Part shown: in pieces, positions 23,501 through 30,755 of the stretch
Layout of the letters: the number at the start of each line of letters is the position of its first letter
Numbering within the stretch: position 1 is the first letter of the stretch
Source of the DNA: Megamerina dolium
Taxonomy: Eukaryota; Arthropoda; Insecta; Diptera; Megamerinidae
Reading direction: 5' to 3'
DNA: 64,000 bases
NCBI GenBank assembly: GCA_963854835.1
Contig: OY978526.1
Span: 10,433,277 to 10,497,276 of the forward strand
The notes under the pieces: generated by a model
Seen by the model: the letters and a program-made list of their open reading frames with translations, nothing else
Databases searched by the model: none
What the model was told of the DNA's origin: nothing
Program-made: the position numbers and the translations under genes

Positions 23501-26500
23501 TAAGTATATTTTGGGTGAATTATTGCGATTGAAGAATTAATTGAGGTCAGGCATAAACTACACTCCACTAGACGTTATTACTGGGCAACTTTGGGCCGTT
23601 TTATCAGCTTTCTACCCAATTTTGTGAAATTTAATATAAATGCGTTACTGCGAAAAACCAAACACAGCCTTTTTTCTAGCTTAAACATTTCTTTTTCCGA
23701 TCTTAACAAAATATGTGGGTGCTTCATATAGAAAACAAAAAATCATGCACTATCCCATACCTACTATACTTACTTATGTATATTTGCATACTCAGTAAGT
23801 AAGTGACAAGTGACTACAGTGACTACAAAAAAAAAAAAAATAAAATATTAAATAAATTGAAATGCATGAAAGTTGGCCATGATACTGCTGCTGTTAAAAG
23901 AGAATACAATAATTTTGCCAATAGAAATATTTTGTTTGGAATATCTTTATAAATATACATTAGATGATATGATAATTTCATATTAAAACATTATTTTGTA
24001 ATATTTTTCCATATAATTCCAGACAATTGCATAAATGTAAAAAAAAAAATCATATATATTATACATACAATATAATTTTAATGCTTAACAGTCAATGCCA
24101 AAATCTTATTGAAGCATAAAATGCATTGACTTAATTATTCACAAAACGTGCACGTATCATACTAAATGTATGTACAATGTGAATTAATAATACAATATAT
24201 TTTATGGTCACTGTAATTTTAAAAATAAACAACAATAACAACAACAACAACAGCAACAACAACAAACATACGCCCAATTGTATTATATGTACGTCAAAAA
24301 AATTTAATATCCGTTTTAGCAGAATACAATTTGTCATCAACTTTTGTGCTTATTAAGTTAGTAAAACGATCTGTAACATATGTTTGCAATTCATTCATAT
24401 TTACTGTATAGTATATTTGGTTTTGCCACCTCCGCATAGTACACCTCGTTAACTCTCTGTATTAATAATCATTATTAATAATTTTTGAAATCTTCATATT
24501 TGTTAATTTGATATTTTTATTTATTTTATTATTATTTTTTTTTTAATTTATGCAACCACATCTTCTTCGTCTTCTTTTTTAGTGTTGTGATTATTGCATT
24601 ATTTGGCTCGTAAAATTTATTTCTATGCATTTTTATTAGAGGGGTGTGTATGTAACAATGTGTAATGATATAATAATTTTTTTTTGCAAAATATAAAAAT
24701 AATAATAATTATTACAATATATTGCAGTTAATTATGATCATAAAAATATATAAATACATATTCAAGAGCATATAAAATATAAATTACGTTGTCTTGCAGA
24801 ATTTTATGGCGGAACTTAGTCATACATATAAGCTCTAGTAAAAATAAATCCATTATTTTTGCATTAAATTTAAGGTTTTATTTAGCATAGTTAGAATGAT
24901 CCGATTTAGGTCAAATATGCACCGTTTTGTTCGATAACTTGTTGCCATTTTGAAGGTAATTTCATAATGTCACTTTCATAGAAACCCTAGTCCCTATTGG
25001 CAAAAAACTGGGACAGTCGATTTTCACAAACTTCTCTTGAGGCGAATTTTTCACCAGCAAAATCATTCGCCATAGACAGGAACAGGTAGTAATCACTTGG
25101 TGCCAGGTCCGGACTATAAGGTGGATGCATAAGAGCCTCCCAACTAAGCTCCCGGAGCTTCTGGTAAGTCACTATCGATGTGTGTGGTTTGGCGTTGTCC
25201 TGATGGAACACAATTCCTCTCCTATTGGCCAAAGCCGGCCGCTTCTGGGTGATTGCTTCCTTCATATGGTCTAATTGTTGACACTACAGGTCCGAATTAA
25301 GAGTTTGGCCGAAGGATAGCAGCTCATAGTAGATGATTCCCTGCCAATCCCACCAAACACATAACAAAACCTTCCTGATCGTCAATTCTGGCTTGGCCAC
25401 CGTTTGCGCCGGCCCACTGCGATTCGACCACGACCGCTTTCGGATCGCAGAAATGGATCGATTTTGTTGCGATTCAATGGTTCCAAGCGATTTTTTGTGG
25501 AATGTTTAACTCCTGGGCAATAGAAACAGTGCTTAGATGACGGTCAGACTCGACGATTTCCATTATTTTATCGATATTTTTGACAATTGGCCTTGCATCT
25601 TTGACATCAAAATTACGAGAACGGAATCGACGAAACCAAAATTGCACGTGATTCACATTTTCAGCCGTCTGGCTTCGTTTTCGCCTTTATCGAAGTAAAA
25701 CTGTAAAATATGGCGTATTTTCTCTTTACTGGTGTTCATCTTTGACGTGTGCTCAACCAAGACTGAGTCAAGCAATCACAAAACTGCCTGAAAAATGTAA
25801 ATCCTATCTTTCGAACTCCATCTAGCGTAATCTGATCGCTAGATCAGATTACTAAAGCCATCTATTGAAAAAAAAATGAATTTCTTTTTACTACACCTGA
25901 TATATGGGACATTTTGTTCAATTTTATCAAAATCTAATTCATATTTCGACATATTACGTTAGACATTATGCAGCATTAAGGGCTCACAAATAATTGGAAA
26001 TTTCATTTAATCCATTGCCCAATGAGTTTTGATAAATATACAATTTATGAAAATTCTCTGTCATAATTAAATGAAGTGTAGTATCTAAGTACATTAAAGT
26101 AAAGTCTATGCGGATTTGATGGCTTGAATTTATAGTATGAGTTATAGCTAAAGAGAGCAAGATGCCAGTACAGTATTTTCCAAATGTAAGATTTATTTTA
26201 TCATCAATTTGTATTTTTTGACATATTCTTTACAACGTAATTTGGCTGCCAGAAACATTCCGAAACACTTTGTTGAGATTAAATATGGAATTATGTTTTT
26301 TTTTTTTTTGAAGATTTCGATTGGATGATAAAAACAAGGACAAAGCTAATACGCACGCAGCTATGTAATCGTAATCTTTTATGACTTAATAAAATTGCCC
26401 TTTTAAATATGTATTTAAGGAACACTTACATAGAGTAGATGCGTTTGCCTAATACATATATATATATAAGTAGTTGATATGCGTAACTAAGCAACTGCTA

Positions 26501-29124
26501 TCTACAAACACAGTTGGTTATTAAGTATCGTATATAAAACTACTTTGTTATAAAAGATAAAAATCTCTAAAGGAATGAGAAATGCTACCTTGACAAAAAA
26601 GACATTTTAAAGTACATAGATACACAACGTATTTTACTTGAGTATACACATTCAATATAATATTTACATATAGTGTATGTATGTGCATATACATACTACA
26701 TATTTTACTACATTAAATGGGTAATATTAATATTCGGTAGAGAAGGTGAGTAGGTTGATAGGTGGATTGGGTTGGCTGTACAATTTAGTATTTGTTTTGT
26801 ATAAGAAGCAAAAATATACACGCATACATCCACTGAAATTCCATTTTCCATACCATTAATTTATTTATTTCATTTTTTCTTTTCTTTTCTTTTCTTTCCA
26901 TTTCATTTTGTTCATTGTTATCCAAGAAAAATATAATAAATCTATGAACAATCACAACGGAAAAGAAATATGTCAGATGGCTAAAGAGACGCGATATACA
27001 ATGTATATATATTTATGAAAATATCTATGTACTTGGAGGCCATACCAATACATCTAACACGTGCTAGTATTCTATTATATGATTTCCTCGCAACACCGTT
27101 TGCTCTAACTATGAAGCATTTTTCTTCTACACAGAACTTGGAACAAATCATCATTATCATTAGCATCATTATGATTATTGTCGTATATAGTGAAGCATAA
27201 ATCATTGTTTTAAATACACGTATAGAAAAAAAAATAACACTTAAAAAATACTAAATACTACCTGCGTGCACATGTACGTAAACGCTGCGTGGATCAATGG
27301 TAAAAAATGGAAATAAAAATAATATTTGTTTACGAATTCCGATCGTTTGCATTATTTAATTTTTGCATTTTATTTTTGTCCTCAATTTTTACTAACGAAT
27401 ATGATGTATGCAAAATATTGTAGGGATATCTTCATAGGTAATTTGTTGGAGGACATCTTAAGGTCTGTCAATCTGAAACTTGGCTTTGTAGTCTTTTAGT
27501 ATGTTCTAGTGCTTCATGGTAAAGAATAAACCTCGCTTTGGATTTCTATATTTACATAGAGCTACAAAGTTTCTAACTTGGCAAGCATATTAAAATATAA
27601 GGTGTAGTGAAAAGAAATCCATTATTTTTCCAATAAATTGCTTTAGTAATCTGTATCTCGCGTTATATAAGTGAGATCGGTTTACGCTGAAAGATGGCGT
27701 TAGAAAGATAGGATTTTGTACTAAATAAACTTTTCAGGCAGTTTTGTGATTGCTTAACTCAGTATTTCTTGAGCACGCGTCAAAGATCGACACCAGTAAA
27801 GAGAAAATACGCCATATTTTACAGTTTGTCTTCGAAGGCCAATTATCGAAAATATCGACAAAATAATGGAAATCGTCGAGTCTGACCATCATGTAAGTAC
27901 TGTTTCTATTGCCCAGGAGCTAAACATTGCACAAGAAACCGTTTGGAACCATTTAAATAAGGCTGGATACAAAAAGAAGCTCGATGTAGGGGTGCCACAC
28001 GAGTGAACGCAAAAAAAAACCTCATGGACTGAATTGCCAATTGCGAATCGCTACTGAATCGCAACAAAATCGATCCATTTCTAAAGCGAATGGTTACTGG
28101 TGATGAAAAGTGGGTCACTTACGACAACGTCAAGTGAAAACGGTCGTGGTCGAATCGCAGTGAGCCGGCGCAAACGGTGGTCAAGCCAGCATTGACGGTC
28201 AGGAAGGTTTTGCTATGTGTTTGATGTTATTGGCAGGGAATCATCTGCTATGAGCTGTCCCCCTAGCTGCAATTTTACCGTCTGAAGGAAGCAATCACCC
28301 AGAAGCGGCCAGCTTTAGCCAATAGGAGAGGAATTGTGTTCCATCAGGACAACGCCAAGCCACACACATCGATAGTGACTCGCCAGAAGCTCCGGGAGCT
28401 TATTTGAAAGGTTCTTATGCATCCACCTTATAGTCCAGATCTGACACCAAGTGATTACTACCTGTTCCTGTCTATGTGCGAATGATTTTGCTGGTGAAAA
28501 ATTCGCCTCAAGAGAATCTTATGAAAATCGACTGTCCCATTTTTTGCCAATAGGGACGAGAGTTTCTATGAGAGTGGCATTATGAAATTACCTTCAAAAT
28601 GAAAACAAGTTATCGAACAAAATGGTGCATACTTGACCTAAATCGGTTCATTCTAACTATGGAAATGGATTTCTTTTTACCAGACCTTATATCATTTTTT
28701 TCAGTATCATTTATATTTCATAGCAGTTTCATCGCGTTATTTCTCCAATTCCTGTATAAAATAGAATCACTGTACATTATACAAACGTGTGCATATAGAT
28801 TTTTATACGACAAACATAACAATCGACTAAGTATATAGTATACATACAATCGAGTACAAATATTACTTATAATCATGACAATTCTCTTGTTGTATGAATG
28901 ATTAATGTTATGCCATCATCAATTCAGTCTACTTACCGTATTTATTGTAGCCATCGTGGATATTGTTCGTAGTGATGGTGGTGGTGGTGGTTGTGATGGT
29001 GGTGATGATGGTGGTTGTGGTAATGATGATAGTGATGATGATGGTGGTTGTAGTGGCGGTGGTGGTGTTGGTGGTAGTGGTGGTGGTGGTTGTGATGGTG
29101 GTGGAGAGGAACAAAATCAAAAAT
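2220..29124 (-). CDS. ELM2-SANT multi-C2H2 zinc-finger corepressor (TRERF1/MIDEAS/ZNF541-like), 3' end outside window
   Basis: Ten exons were joined by hand: 28937-29124 (coding from 28954), 13439-13721, 12483-13339, 9286-9404, 9004-9206, 8523-8935, 8011-8454, 4927-7950, 4706-4867 and 2220-2593. All introns are GT/AG and all phases agree, giving 5,897 coding nt (1,965 codons plus 2 nt). Fingers: C385/C388/H401/H405, C413/C416/H429/H433, C441/C446/H459/H464, C711/C714/H727/H731 and C1834/C1839/H1852/H1856. A sixth begins at C1961/C1964. An ELM2 domain lies at about 1667-1755 and a SANT domain at about 1759-1811. In this family ELM2-SANT binds and activates HDAC1/2 (the MiDAC complex for MIDEAS), and the fingers are expected to contact DNA. 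The product should therefore be a nuclear repressor scaffold; that role is inferred. Low-complexity N, S, T and Q tracts fill the linkers. The final exon(s) with the C-terminus are not in the window. The family call is firm; the exact orthologue was not resolved. Confidence 0.9.
2967..4197 (+). mobile_element. mariner (DD34D-type) element, decayed
   Basis: The imperfect inverted ends CCAGGTGTACAAGCTTAAAT and ATTTATGCTTGTACACCTG enclose 1.2 kb in the intron between 2593 and 4706. Transposase similarity runs from about 3147 to 4143 across several frames: an HTH with RPTKFED and VTQQAISIRLRAMG, the WVPH signature interrupted by a stop, CDEKWIYFENP (first Asp), HDNAPSHTS (second Asp), then APSEYHLF. 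The third acidic residue is 34 residues after the second but is Glu instead of the usual Asp. A TGA also interrupts LN-EVLPHP. A frameshift near 3287 and others make it dead. Confidence 0.9.
3147..4143 (+). pseudogene. Broken mariner transposase with third acidic residue Asp to Glu
   Basis: Fragments in all three plus frames are collinear with a full-length mariner transposase of about 345 residues. They end in WEKCIASAGKYIE and a stop. At least two premature stops (at WVPH and before EVLPHP) and two or more frameshifts are visible. The Asp to Glu change at the last catalytic position would give a DD34E arrangement, as in Tc1, but inside a mariner-type motif. Confidence 0.85.
4198..4705. other. 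Intronic sequence, possible unclassified repeat
   Basis: Part of the same intron. From about 4350 to 4590 the sequence is less AT-rich than its flanks and ends in CCTAGCCTAGCC, a tail-like short tandem resembling 3' ends of some fly retroelements. No protein similarity was seen on either strand. Confidence 0.4.
4706..4867 (-). CDS. Coding exon completing SANT and opening finger 5
   Basis: The acceptor is CACTTTTAG and the donor is TCGGCG|GTAAGT; phase 0 in and out, 54 codons. The first 24 residues (LNTKTTGECVQMYYFWKK and following) complete the third SANT helix, including its WKK. The last residues, YVCEVPDCSA, supply C1834 and C1839 of finger 5. The SANT domain and finger 5 are therefore each split by an intron. 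Confidence 0.9.
4927..7950 (-). CDS. Large coding exon: Q/S/acidic region, ELM2 and first part of SANT
   Basis: The acceptor is TTATTTACAG and the donor is TTAGAG|GTAAGT; phase 0 in and out, 1,008 codons with no stop. In order it carries a Thr/Asn/Ser-rich segment, a Ser/Asp/Glu-rich region that could activate or contact cofactors, and several Gln runs around LQQQQQQ. A conserved block follows, GMGLYCNVRKELG, then the ELM2 core KVNLGSAYQAHIP (from about residue 1667) and its helical part through SEEVALQTLLKSEGNTASAVLTLL. SANT begins at IKWTAHELEMFLKGLEKHG. ELM2 recruits class I HDACs and SANT contributes to activation and histone-tail contact in related corepressors. This exon is the main basis for the family call. 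Confidence 0.93.
8011..8454 (-). CDS. Coding exon with zinc finger 4
   Basis: The acceptor is CAATGGCAG and the donor is AATAAG|GTAATG; phase 0 in and out, 444 nt. A Thr/Ser/Ala-rich stretch and a nine-Gln run precede finger 4 (C711, C714, H727, H731), with core CNLCHRKFKNIPALNGHMRLH. A basic, Lys-rich segment follows (KKDPETKKAEKKEPSG). Solitary fingers followed by basic sequence are typical of this protein family. Confidence 0.9.
8523..8935 (-). CDS. Coding exon, inter-finger linker
   Basis: The acceptor is TATTCATCTAG and the donor is CAATTG|GTAAGA; phase 1 in, phase 0 out, 413 nt. It encodes residues 494-631, a Ser/Thr-rich linker with two similar short motifs, ALTEDQIKAINLPIK and GLTREQLDLISKIMQQ. 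Both look like short amphipathic helices and may be protein-contact segments. No named domain recognised. Confidence 0.88.
9004..9206 (-). CDS. Coding exon, zinc fingers 2 and 3
   Basis: The acceptor is TTCTCTAG and the donor is AAGTG|GTGAGA; phase 2 in, phase 1 out. It finishes finger 2 (LNGHMMTH; H429, H433). It carries the whole of finger 3 (C441-x4-C446-x12-H459, then H463/H464) with linker RNKKPYEC. After the fingers it encodes a Thr/Ser/Pro-rich tail. The x4 cysteine spacing of finger 3 differs from fingers 1 and 2, and finger 5 has the same spacing. Confidence 0.9.
9286..9404 (-). CDS. Coding exon, zinc fingers 1 and 2
   Basis: The acceptor is GTCTACAG and the donor is CATCT|GTAAGTG; phase 0 in, phase 2 out. 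Together with the previous exon it completes finger 1 (C-x2-C-x12-H-x3-H; ligands C385, C388, H401, H405). A TH-SDERKYVC linker follows, then the first half of finger 2 (C413, C416). The linker resembles the TGEKPY linker of tandem DNA-binding fingers, which supports real nucleic-acid binding. Too short and too interrupted to appear as one open frame; it was recovered by splice-site matching. Confidence 0.9.
9405..10450. other. Intronic AT-rich sequence
   Basis: First kilobase of the 3.1-kb intron between the exons ending at 12483 and starting at 9404. It contains A/T homopolymers only; no exon, RNA or transposon was recognised. Confidence 0.6.
10451..11300 (-). mobile_element. mariner fragment with catalytic core deleted
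   Basis: On the minus strand a transposase starts at ATG 11142 (MDLTREHFRAMIFYDF) and continues through CRPKSVIVPE, DRHVTYRKIEASLG, HLAFRKICSRWIPHN and KIVTVDES near the first catalytic Asp. It then jumps to a C-terminal piece like EWQKYF-KRMQKYI ending at TAA 10518-10520. The segment with the second and third catalytic residues is missing. There is an in-frame stop in the HTH part and an A/T run in WIPHN-K. One terminus is near AGGGTTGCGTTTTATAC at 10451; the other end is uncertain. Confidence 0.75.
11300..12482. other. Intronic sequence, nothing recognised
   Basis: Remainder of the 3.1-kb intron. It is AT-rich with mixed complexity. Short open frames here lack domains, codon bias and splice context. 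Confidence 0.6.
12483..13339 (-). CDS. Coding exon, N/S/T-rich linker and start of finger 1
   Basis: The acceptor is TTTACTTGTAG and the donor is TGTCAG|GTATGT; phase 1 in, phase 0 out, 857 nt without a stop. The product is dominated by Asn, Ser and Thr runs with a short Pro-Ala and poly-Pro patch, as in many fly transcription regulators. It ends in a basic KKSRPKLSSPTRHGPQQCQ stretch that could act as a nuclear localisation signal. The last Cys (residue 385) is the first zinc ligand of finger 1, so the intron cuts the finger between its two cysteines. The runs probably vary in length between strains. Confidence 0.9.
13439..13721 (-). CDS. Coding exon, N-terminal residues 7-101
   Basis: The acceptor is TTACATCACAG and the donor is GCTT|GTAAGTA; phase 0 in, phase 1 out. 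It encodes a S/T/A-rich segment that includes GSVTLQLRD and ends with a less repetitive stretch, YPDPEMLADVLGTLQTA. That stretch may be the conserved part of the N-terminus. No recognised domain. The next coding exon lies only about 100 bp away, while the exon before it is 15.2 kb upstream. Confidence 0.88.
13722..14384. other. Start of the 15.2-kb intron, microsatellite-rich
   Basis: It contains a (TTG)n tract near 13983-14016, a (CA)n tract near 14121-14142 and T homopolymers. No exon seen. Confidence 0.6.
14385..14640 (-). mobile_element. Degenerate mariner 3' fragment
   Basis: Minus-strand translation gives SPYSQGLAVSDYYL, GKRFLSN and KIYYRDDIKLL, collinear with the mariner block around the third catalytic Asp (SPDLAxSDYxLF ... 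GKRF ... YYxDGIKKL). A frame change leads to a remnant of the C-terminal RWNKCIxxxGDYIE block. Only the last quarter of a transposase is present. The family is clear, the subfamily less so; it is most like the irritans group. Confidence 0.6.
15733..16284. mobile_element. 552-bp foldback element derived from a mariner-like transposon
   Basis: Two near-identical inverted arms of roughly 210 bp face each other. The left starts CATTCTGTCAAATAAGTACC, the right ends in its reverse complement, and both are flanked by TA. The short centre, read on the minus strand, starts MDKNIEQRVCVKFFFDMV. That resembles the N-terminal helix-turn-helix of GVQW/SETMAR-type mariner transposases. It is a non-autonomous hairpin-forming element with a captured 5' transposase fragment, in the long intron. 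Confidence 0.8.
16285..17875. other. Intronic sequence with microsatellites and a perfect palindrome
   Basis: It holds a (TTC)n run near 16330-16350, a (TG)n tract near 16527-16548 and many T runs. A perfect inverted repeat lies at 17628-17664. No coding exon recognised. Confidence 0.6.
17628..17664. repeat. Perfect 16-bp inverted repeat with 5-nt loop
   Basis: CTGATAACGAAGTCTG at 17628-17643 and its exact reverse complement at 17649-17664 are separated by CCGAA. The arms are perfect and compositionally mixed, so they are not a by-product of AT richness. Confidence 0.9.
17876..18465 (+). mobile_element. Non-LTR retrotransposon 3' end (copy 1)
   Basis: The plus-strand translation contains RSKIIIPILTYGAEVWTIS, FERKVLRRIFE and HWLGHVERME, then after a stop RRRGRPNLRWKDQLL and WRRIICSA. 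This is the conserved C-terminal region after the reverse-transcriptase core in jockey/CR1/RTE-type LINE proteins. It ends with TTATGGCCACATAAG and an AGA/GAA repeat at 18446-18463, which looks like the element's 3' tail. 5'-truncated, as LINE insertions usually are. Clade not resolved. Confidence 0.8.
18778..19925 (+). pseudogene. DD41D transposase with two frameshifts, a stop and a tandem duplication
   Basis: A frameshift near 18945 lies just after KKYEDWIG. A TAG at 19193-19195 follows RRYVE, where a Trp codon is expected. A 63-bp in-frame direct duplication spans 19304-19366 and 19367-19429. An extra T in the T-run near 19719-19726 shifts the frame right after the third catalytic Asp. Elsewhere the protein reads smoothly, implying fairly recent inactivation. 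Confidence 0.88.
19304..19429 (+). repeat. 63-bp perfect tandem duplication inside the transposase
   Basis: Two adjacent identical copies encode 21 residues each (CGSENPQVIEERPLHPQKATA starts the first copy). They lie between the first and second catalytic acids. Confidence 0.95.
20031..22049. other. Intronic sequence with a repeat core and microsatellites
   Basis: Around 20180-20250 lies a copy of the unclassified GAACCCCTACAAGGGATGG repeat. The rest holds TATATG and TACATA microsatellites, a (CA)n tract near 20960-20981 and a (TTTG)n tract near 21497-21512. No exon recognised. Confidence 0.6.
22050..22470 (-). mobile_element. Non-LTR retrotransposon 3' end (copy 2)
   Basis: Minus-strand fragments include LGVFKRKVLRRIFEPIW, YRIRYNDELYEQYEQY and RRRRGRSNLRWKDQLL. 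They are collinear with copies at 17876-18465 and 31460-32290 but in opposite orientation. It has several frame breaks and lacks the GAA-type 3' tail of copy 1. Confidence 0.8.
22738..23166. repeat. Unclassified interspersed repeat, degenerate copy
   Basis: Between 22738 and 22860 the motif TTTTTAGGGGATATACAC is followed about 60 nt later by GAAGAAAAATTAATGAGAG. This follows the same order of blocks as 23195-23290 and 44565-44690. No coding capacity. Confidence 0.5.
23167..23685. repeat. 264-bp tandem duplication of an unclassified repeat
   Basis: Unit 1 (23167-23420) and unit 2 (23431-23685) both start GCGGTAGGAGACAA and end TTTTTTCTAGCTTAA. They share long identical blocks such as GAAGAATTAATTGAGGTCAG and AATGCGTTACTGCGAAAAAC. 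The first halves differ more than the second halves. Short open frames on both strands merely reflect the repeat. Confidence 0.9.
23686..24830. other. Intronic AT-rich sequence
   Basis: It contains a CAA-type microsatellite near 24232-24267 and A/T runs. No exon, RNA or transposase similarity seen. Confidence 0.6.
24831..25898 (-). mobile_element. mariner, mellifera-type, internally deleted (copy A)
   Basis: The right end ACTACACCT and left end AGCTCTAGTAAAAATAAATC are diverged versions of the termini of copy B at 27600-28687. Minus-strand protein segments: FRSRNFDVKDARPIV and DRHLSTVSIAQELNIPQK (HTH), KVLLCVWWDWQGIIYYELL, GIVFHQDNAKPHTS (second Asp) and HPPYSPDLAPSDYYLF (third Asp, 34 residues on). 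The WVPHEL and first-Asp segment is deleted. Stops interrupt NSDL-CQQ and FFANRD. Confidence 0.88.
25899..27599. other. Intronic sequence between two mariners
   Basis: AT-rich DNA with TA and ATG(TA) microsatellites and TTTTC repeats near 26878-26900. No exon or RNA recognised. Confidence 0.6.
27600..28687 (+). mobile_element. mariner, mellifera-type, decayed (copy B)
   Basis: Ends AGGTGTAGTGAAAAGAAATC and GATTTCTTTTTACCAGACCT. Plus-strand protein pieces: IVESDHHVSTVSIAQELNIAQ, TGDEKWVTYDN (first Asp), GIVFHQDNAKPHTSIVT (second Asp) and MHPPYSPDLTPSDYYLF (third Asp). Unlike copy A it keeps the first catalytic region but has lost most of the N-terminal HTH. Many stops and frameshifts. It lies in inverted orientation to copy A about 1.7 kb away and ends just downstream (gene sense) of the start-codon exon. 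Confidence 0.88.
28937..29124 (-). CDS. Exon with 5' leader and predicted start codon (six residues)
   Basis: The acceptor is a pyrimidine-rich TTTTGCAG ending at 29125 and the donor is CG|GTAAGT at 28936. Of the three frames only one exits in phase 0, which the next exon requires. In that frame an ATG at 28954-28952, preceded by CCACG and followed by G, gives MATINT and runs straight into VQKNIHL of the next exon. The leader upstream of the ATG is a long CAC/ACC-type microsatellite that happens to be open as poly-His or poly-Thr. Those frames do not join correctly, and the His frame ends in TAA before the donor. An acceptor at the 5' side means at least one more noncoding exon lies upstream. 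Confidence 0.65.
28970..29105. repeat. GTG/CAC-type microsatellite in the 5' leader
   Basis: About 135 bp of imperfect GGT/GGTGAT repeats on the plus strand. It forms most of the untranslated part of the start-codon exon on the minus strand, and transcribed as CAC/ACC it would make an unusual C-rich leader. Confidence 0.9.
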
Positions 29125-30239
29125 CTGCAAAAGAAATCAAAGAAATCAAATAAAATCGATGAGTATACACATGGAAATAAAAGTAACGTATGTAAAACTA
29201 AATTTGAATTATCGACTATCTGCCGAGACATACATAGGTACATATGATATAAATATATATTCATACATATATAGATGCTGATATGGTTGGTGGTCGCAAG
29301 TGATGATGATACATACACAAATGTATAAATAGTTTGTACAAGCATTCACGCATACTATATATACATAAATAAATAATTAATTATATATTAATGCTTACTT
29401 AATCATACATATGCGTGACTACATGTGTGGCGTATGAGTAATACTATACAGCCAACTTATTATAAGACACTCATACGTAGAGTAGTTGAGTTGTTGATTG
29501 AATGTACATATGTTACATATGTATATAATGCAAATATAAAAAATATCTATTTAAAAAGTCATTATATATACTATACATATAGATATAGATATATTTTTAT
29601 ATAGATACAAGTATACTAAATTATGATTTAATGAGATGAGTGACATTGATAATGCAATCCATTGAAATTAGAAAATAAAATAGAAATTTCATTTTAAATC
29701 ACACTCAAGTAAATAATGATTATATAGCAGAAAAGAAATACTAAATTCTTTATTATTTGTTATAAATGTATTTTCCTATTGTTTTTGACATAACATGAAG
29801 CATATTTGAAATATTTAATTTCATTTCATTTGTTGTCGTCTTGTCTTCTCAATTGTGAATTTCTATAGTTATTTATATTTGTCGTTGTAAATTTTATTTT
29901 TTTTTTCTTTCACCCCACTCTTTGTTGTAATTATTTGCTTTTTGTTTATTTATTATTTTCATTGTTTGGTTTTTTTTTATATTTTTTCTTTTATTTTTGA
30001 TTTATTTTGATTTATTATGTTTGCCAAATGCAATTGCACCATTGTCATTATAATGGGTGTATATCATTCAACATGTTTCGGACATTATTGATACTTGGAA
30101 GTTCAAATAAGAAAGAGTGTGTAGTACTTTTTAGTTGCAATCAATCAAAAGAGCCAGGACAAAATGATTGTTTGTTAAGTGGACCACACGATACCAGACT
30201 GTTAGATGATATGAGCCCTATGGCTGATACCTCTGAGGG
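29125..30239. other. Upstream intron sequence, nothing recognised
   Basis: AT-rich DNA just upstream of the acceptor of the start-codon exon, with TATA/ATATAG microsatellites near 29560-29610 and T runs. No promoter element could be assigned. Confidence 0.6.
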
Positions 30240-30755
30240 CCAACAACAAGTGTTACGGGCACCGCGACCATACGAGGTCTTTTGTACCCAAGCCCTACTA
30301 CGACACTAGAATCTTCTCTACCTTTTTCATAGAAGATAGTATTGATCTTGTCGAACTTTTGACAAGCCAAGGCTGAGCATTCGCAAAAGATGTAGATCGA
30401 TGTTTTATCCTACTCCAGACAGTGTCTACACTCCGTGTCAGAGGATAATCCCATTAAGACTAAGACTAATTCTGTCAAAAGCAATATCAAAGCTGATGAA
30501 GGGTTTCGCTTGGCGGAGACCTGTTGAATTTGTCCATTGTATTTGGTATTTGTCGTTGTAATGGTTTTCTGCCATAGCTTTGGCCGATGCCCAGCTTATA
30601 CCGCAGAAAGGTTCTGGGCCTGTTAATGGAGAAAACGAGGCAGCTCTCGCTAGTTTGTCCGCCACTTCATTGCCCTCAAATCCGTTGTGCTCCGACACCC
30701 AACATAAAGTGACCTTATTTTGCATATATAATGTTTTTATAGGATAAGGAAGCAT
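30240..30755 (-). mobile_element. Non-LTR retrotransposon fragment: RNase H and Cys-rich C-terminus
   Basis: The minus-strand frame 30755-30438 reads VTLCWVSEHNGFEGNEVADKLARAAS and then ASAKAMAENHYNDKYQIQW, the terminal part of the RNase H domain of jockey/I/R1-type LINEs. HNGFEGNEVAD carries the final catalytic Asp region. Continuing to about 30240, DTECRHCLE and IFCECSALACQKF supply the Cys-rich knuckle that ends such proteins, with stops between. 5'-truncated and inactive. Confidence 0.8.

Noticed and set aside
23167..23685. CRISPR-like repeat-spacer array
   Set aside because: Two 264-bp tandem units in a eukaryotic intron; there are no short repeats with unique spacers.
28942..29130. Poly-His (or poly-Thr) protein on the minus strand
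   Set aside because: This is the translation of a CAC/ACC microsatellite. The His frame ends in a stop before the donor, and the Thr frame leaves in the wrong phase for the next exon.
30007..30309. 100-residue plus-strand frame
   Set aside because: Overlaps the Cys-rich end of the LINE fragment on the opposite strand. No domain or start context.
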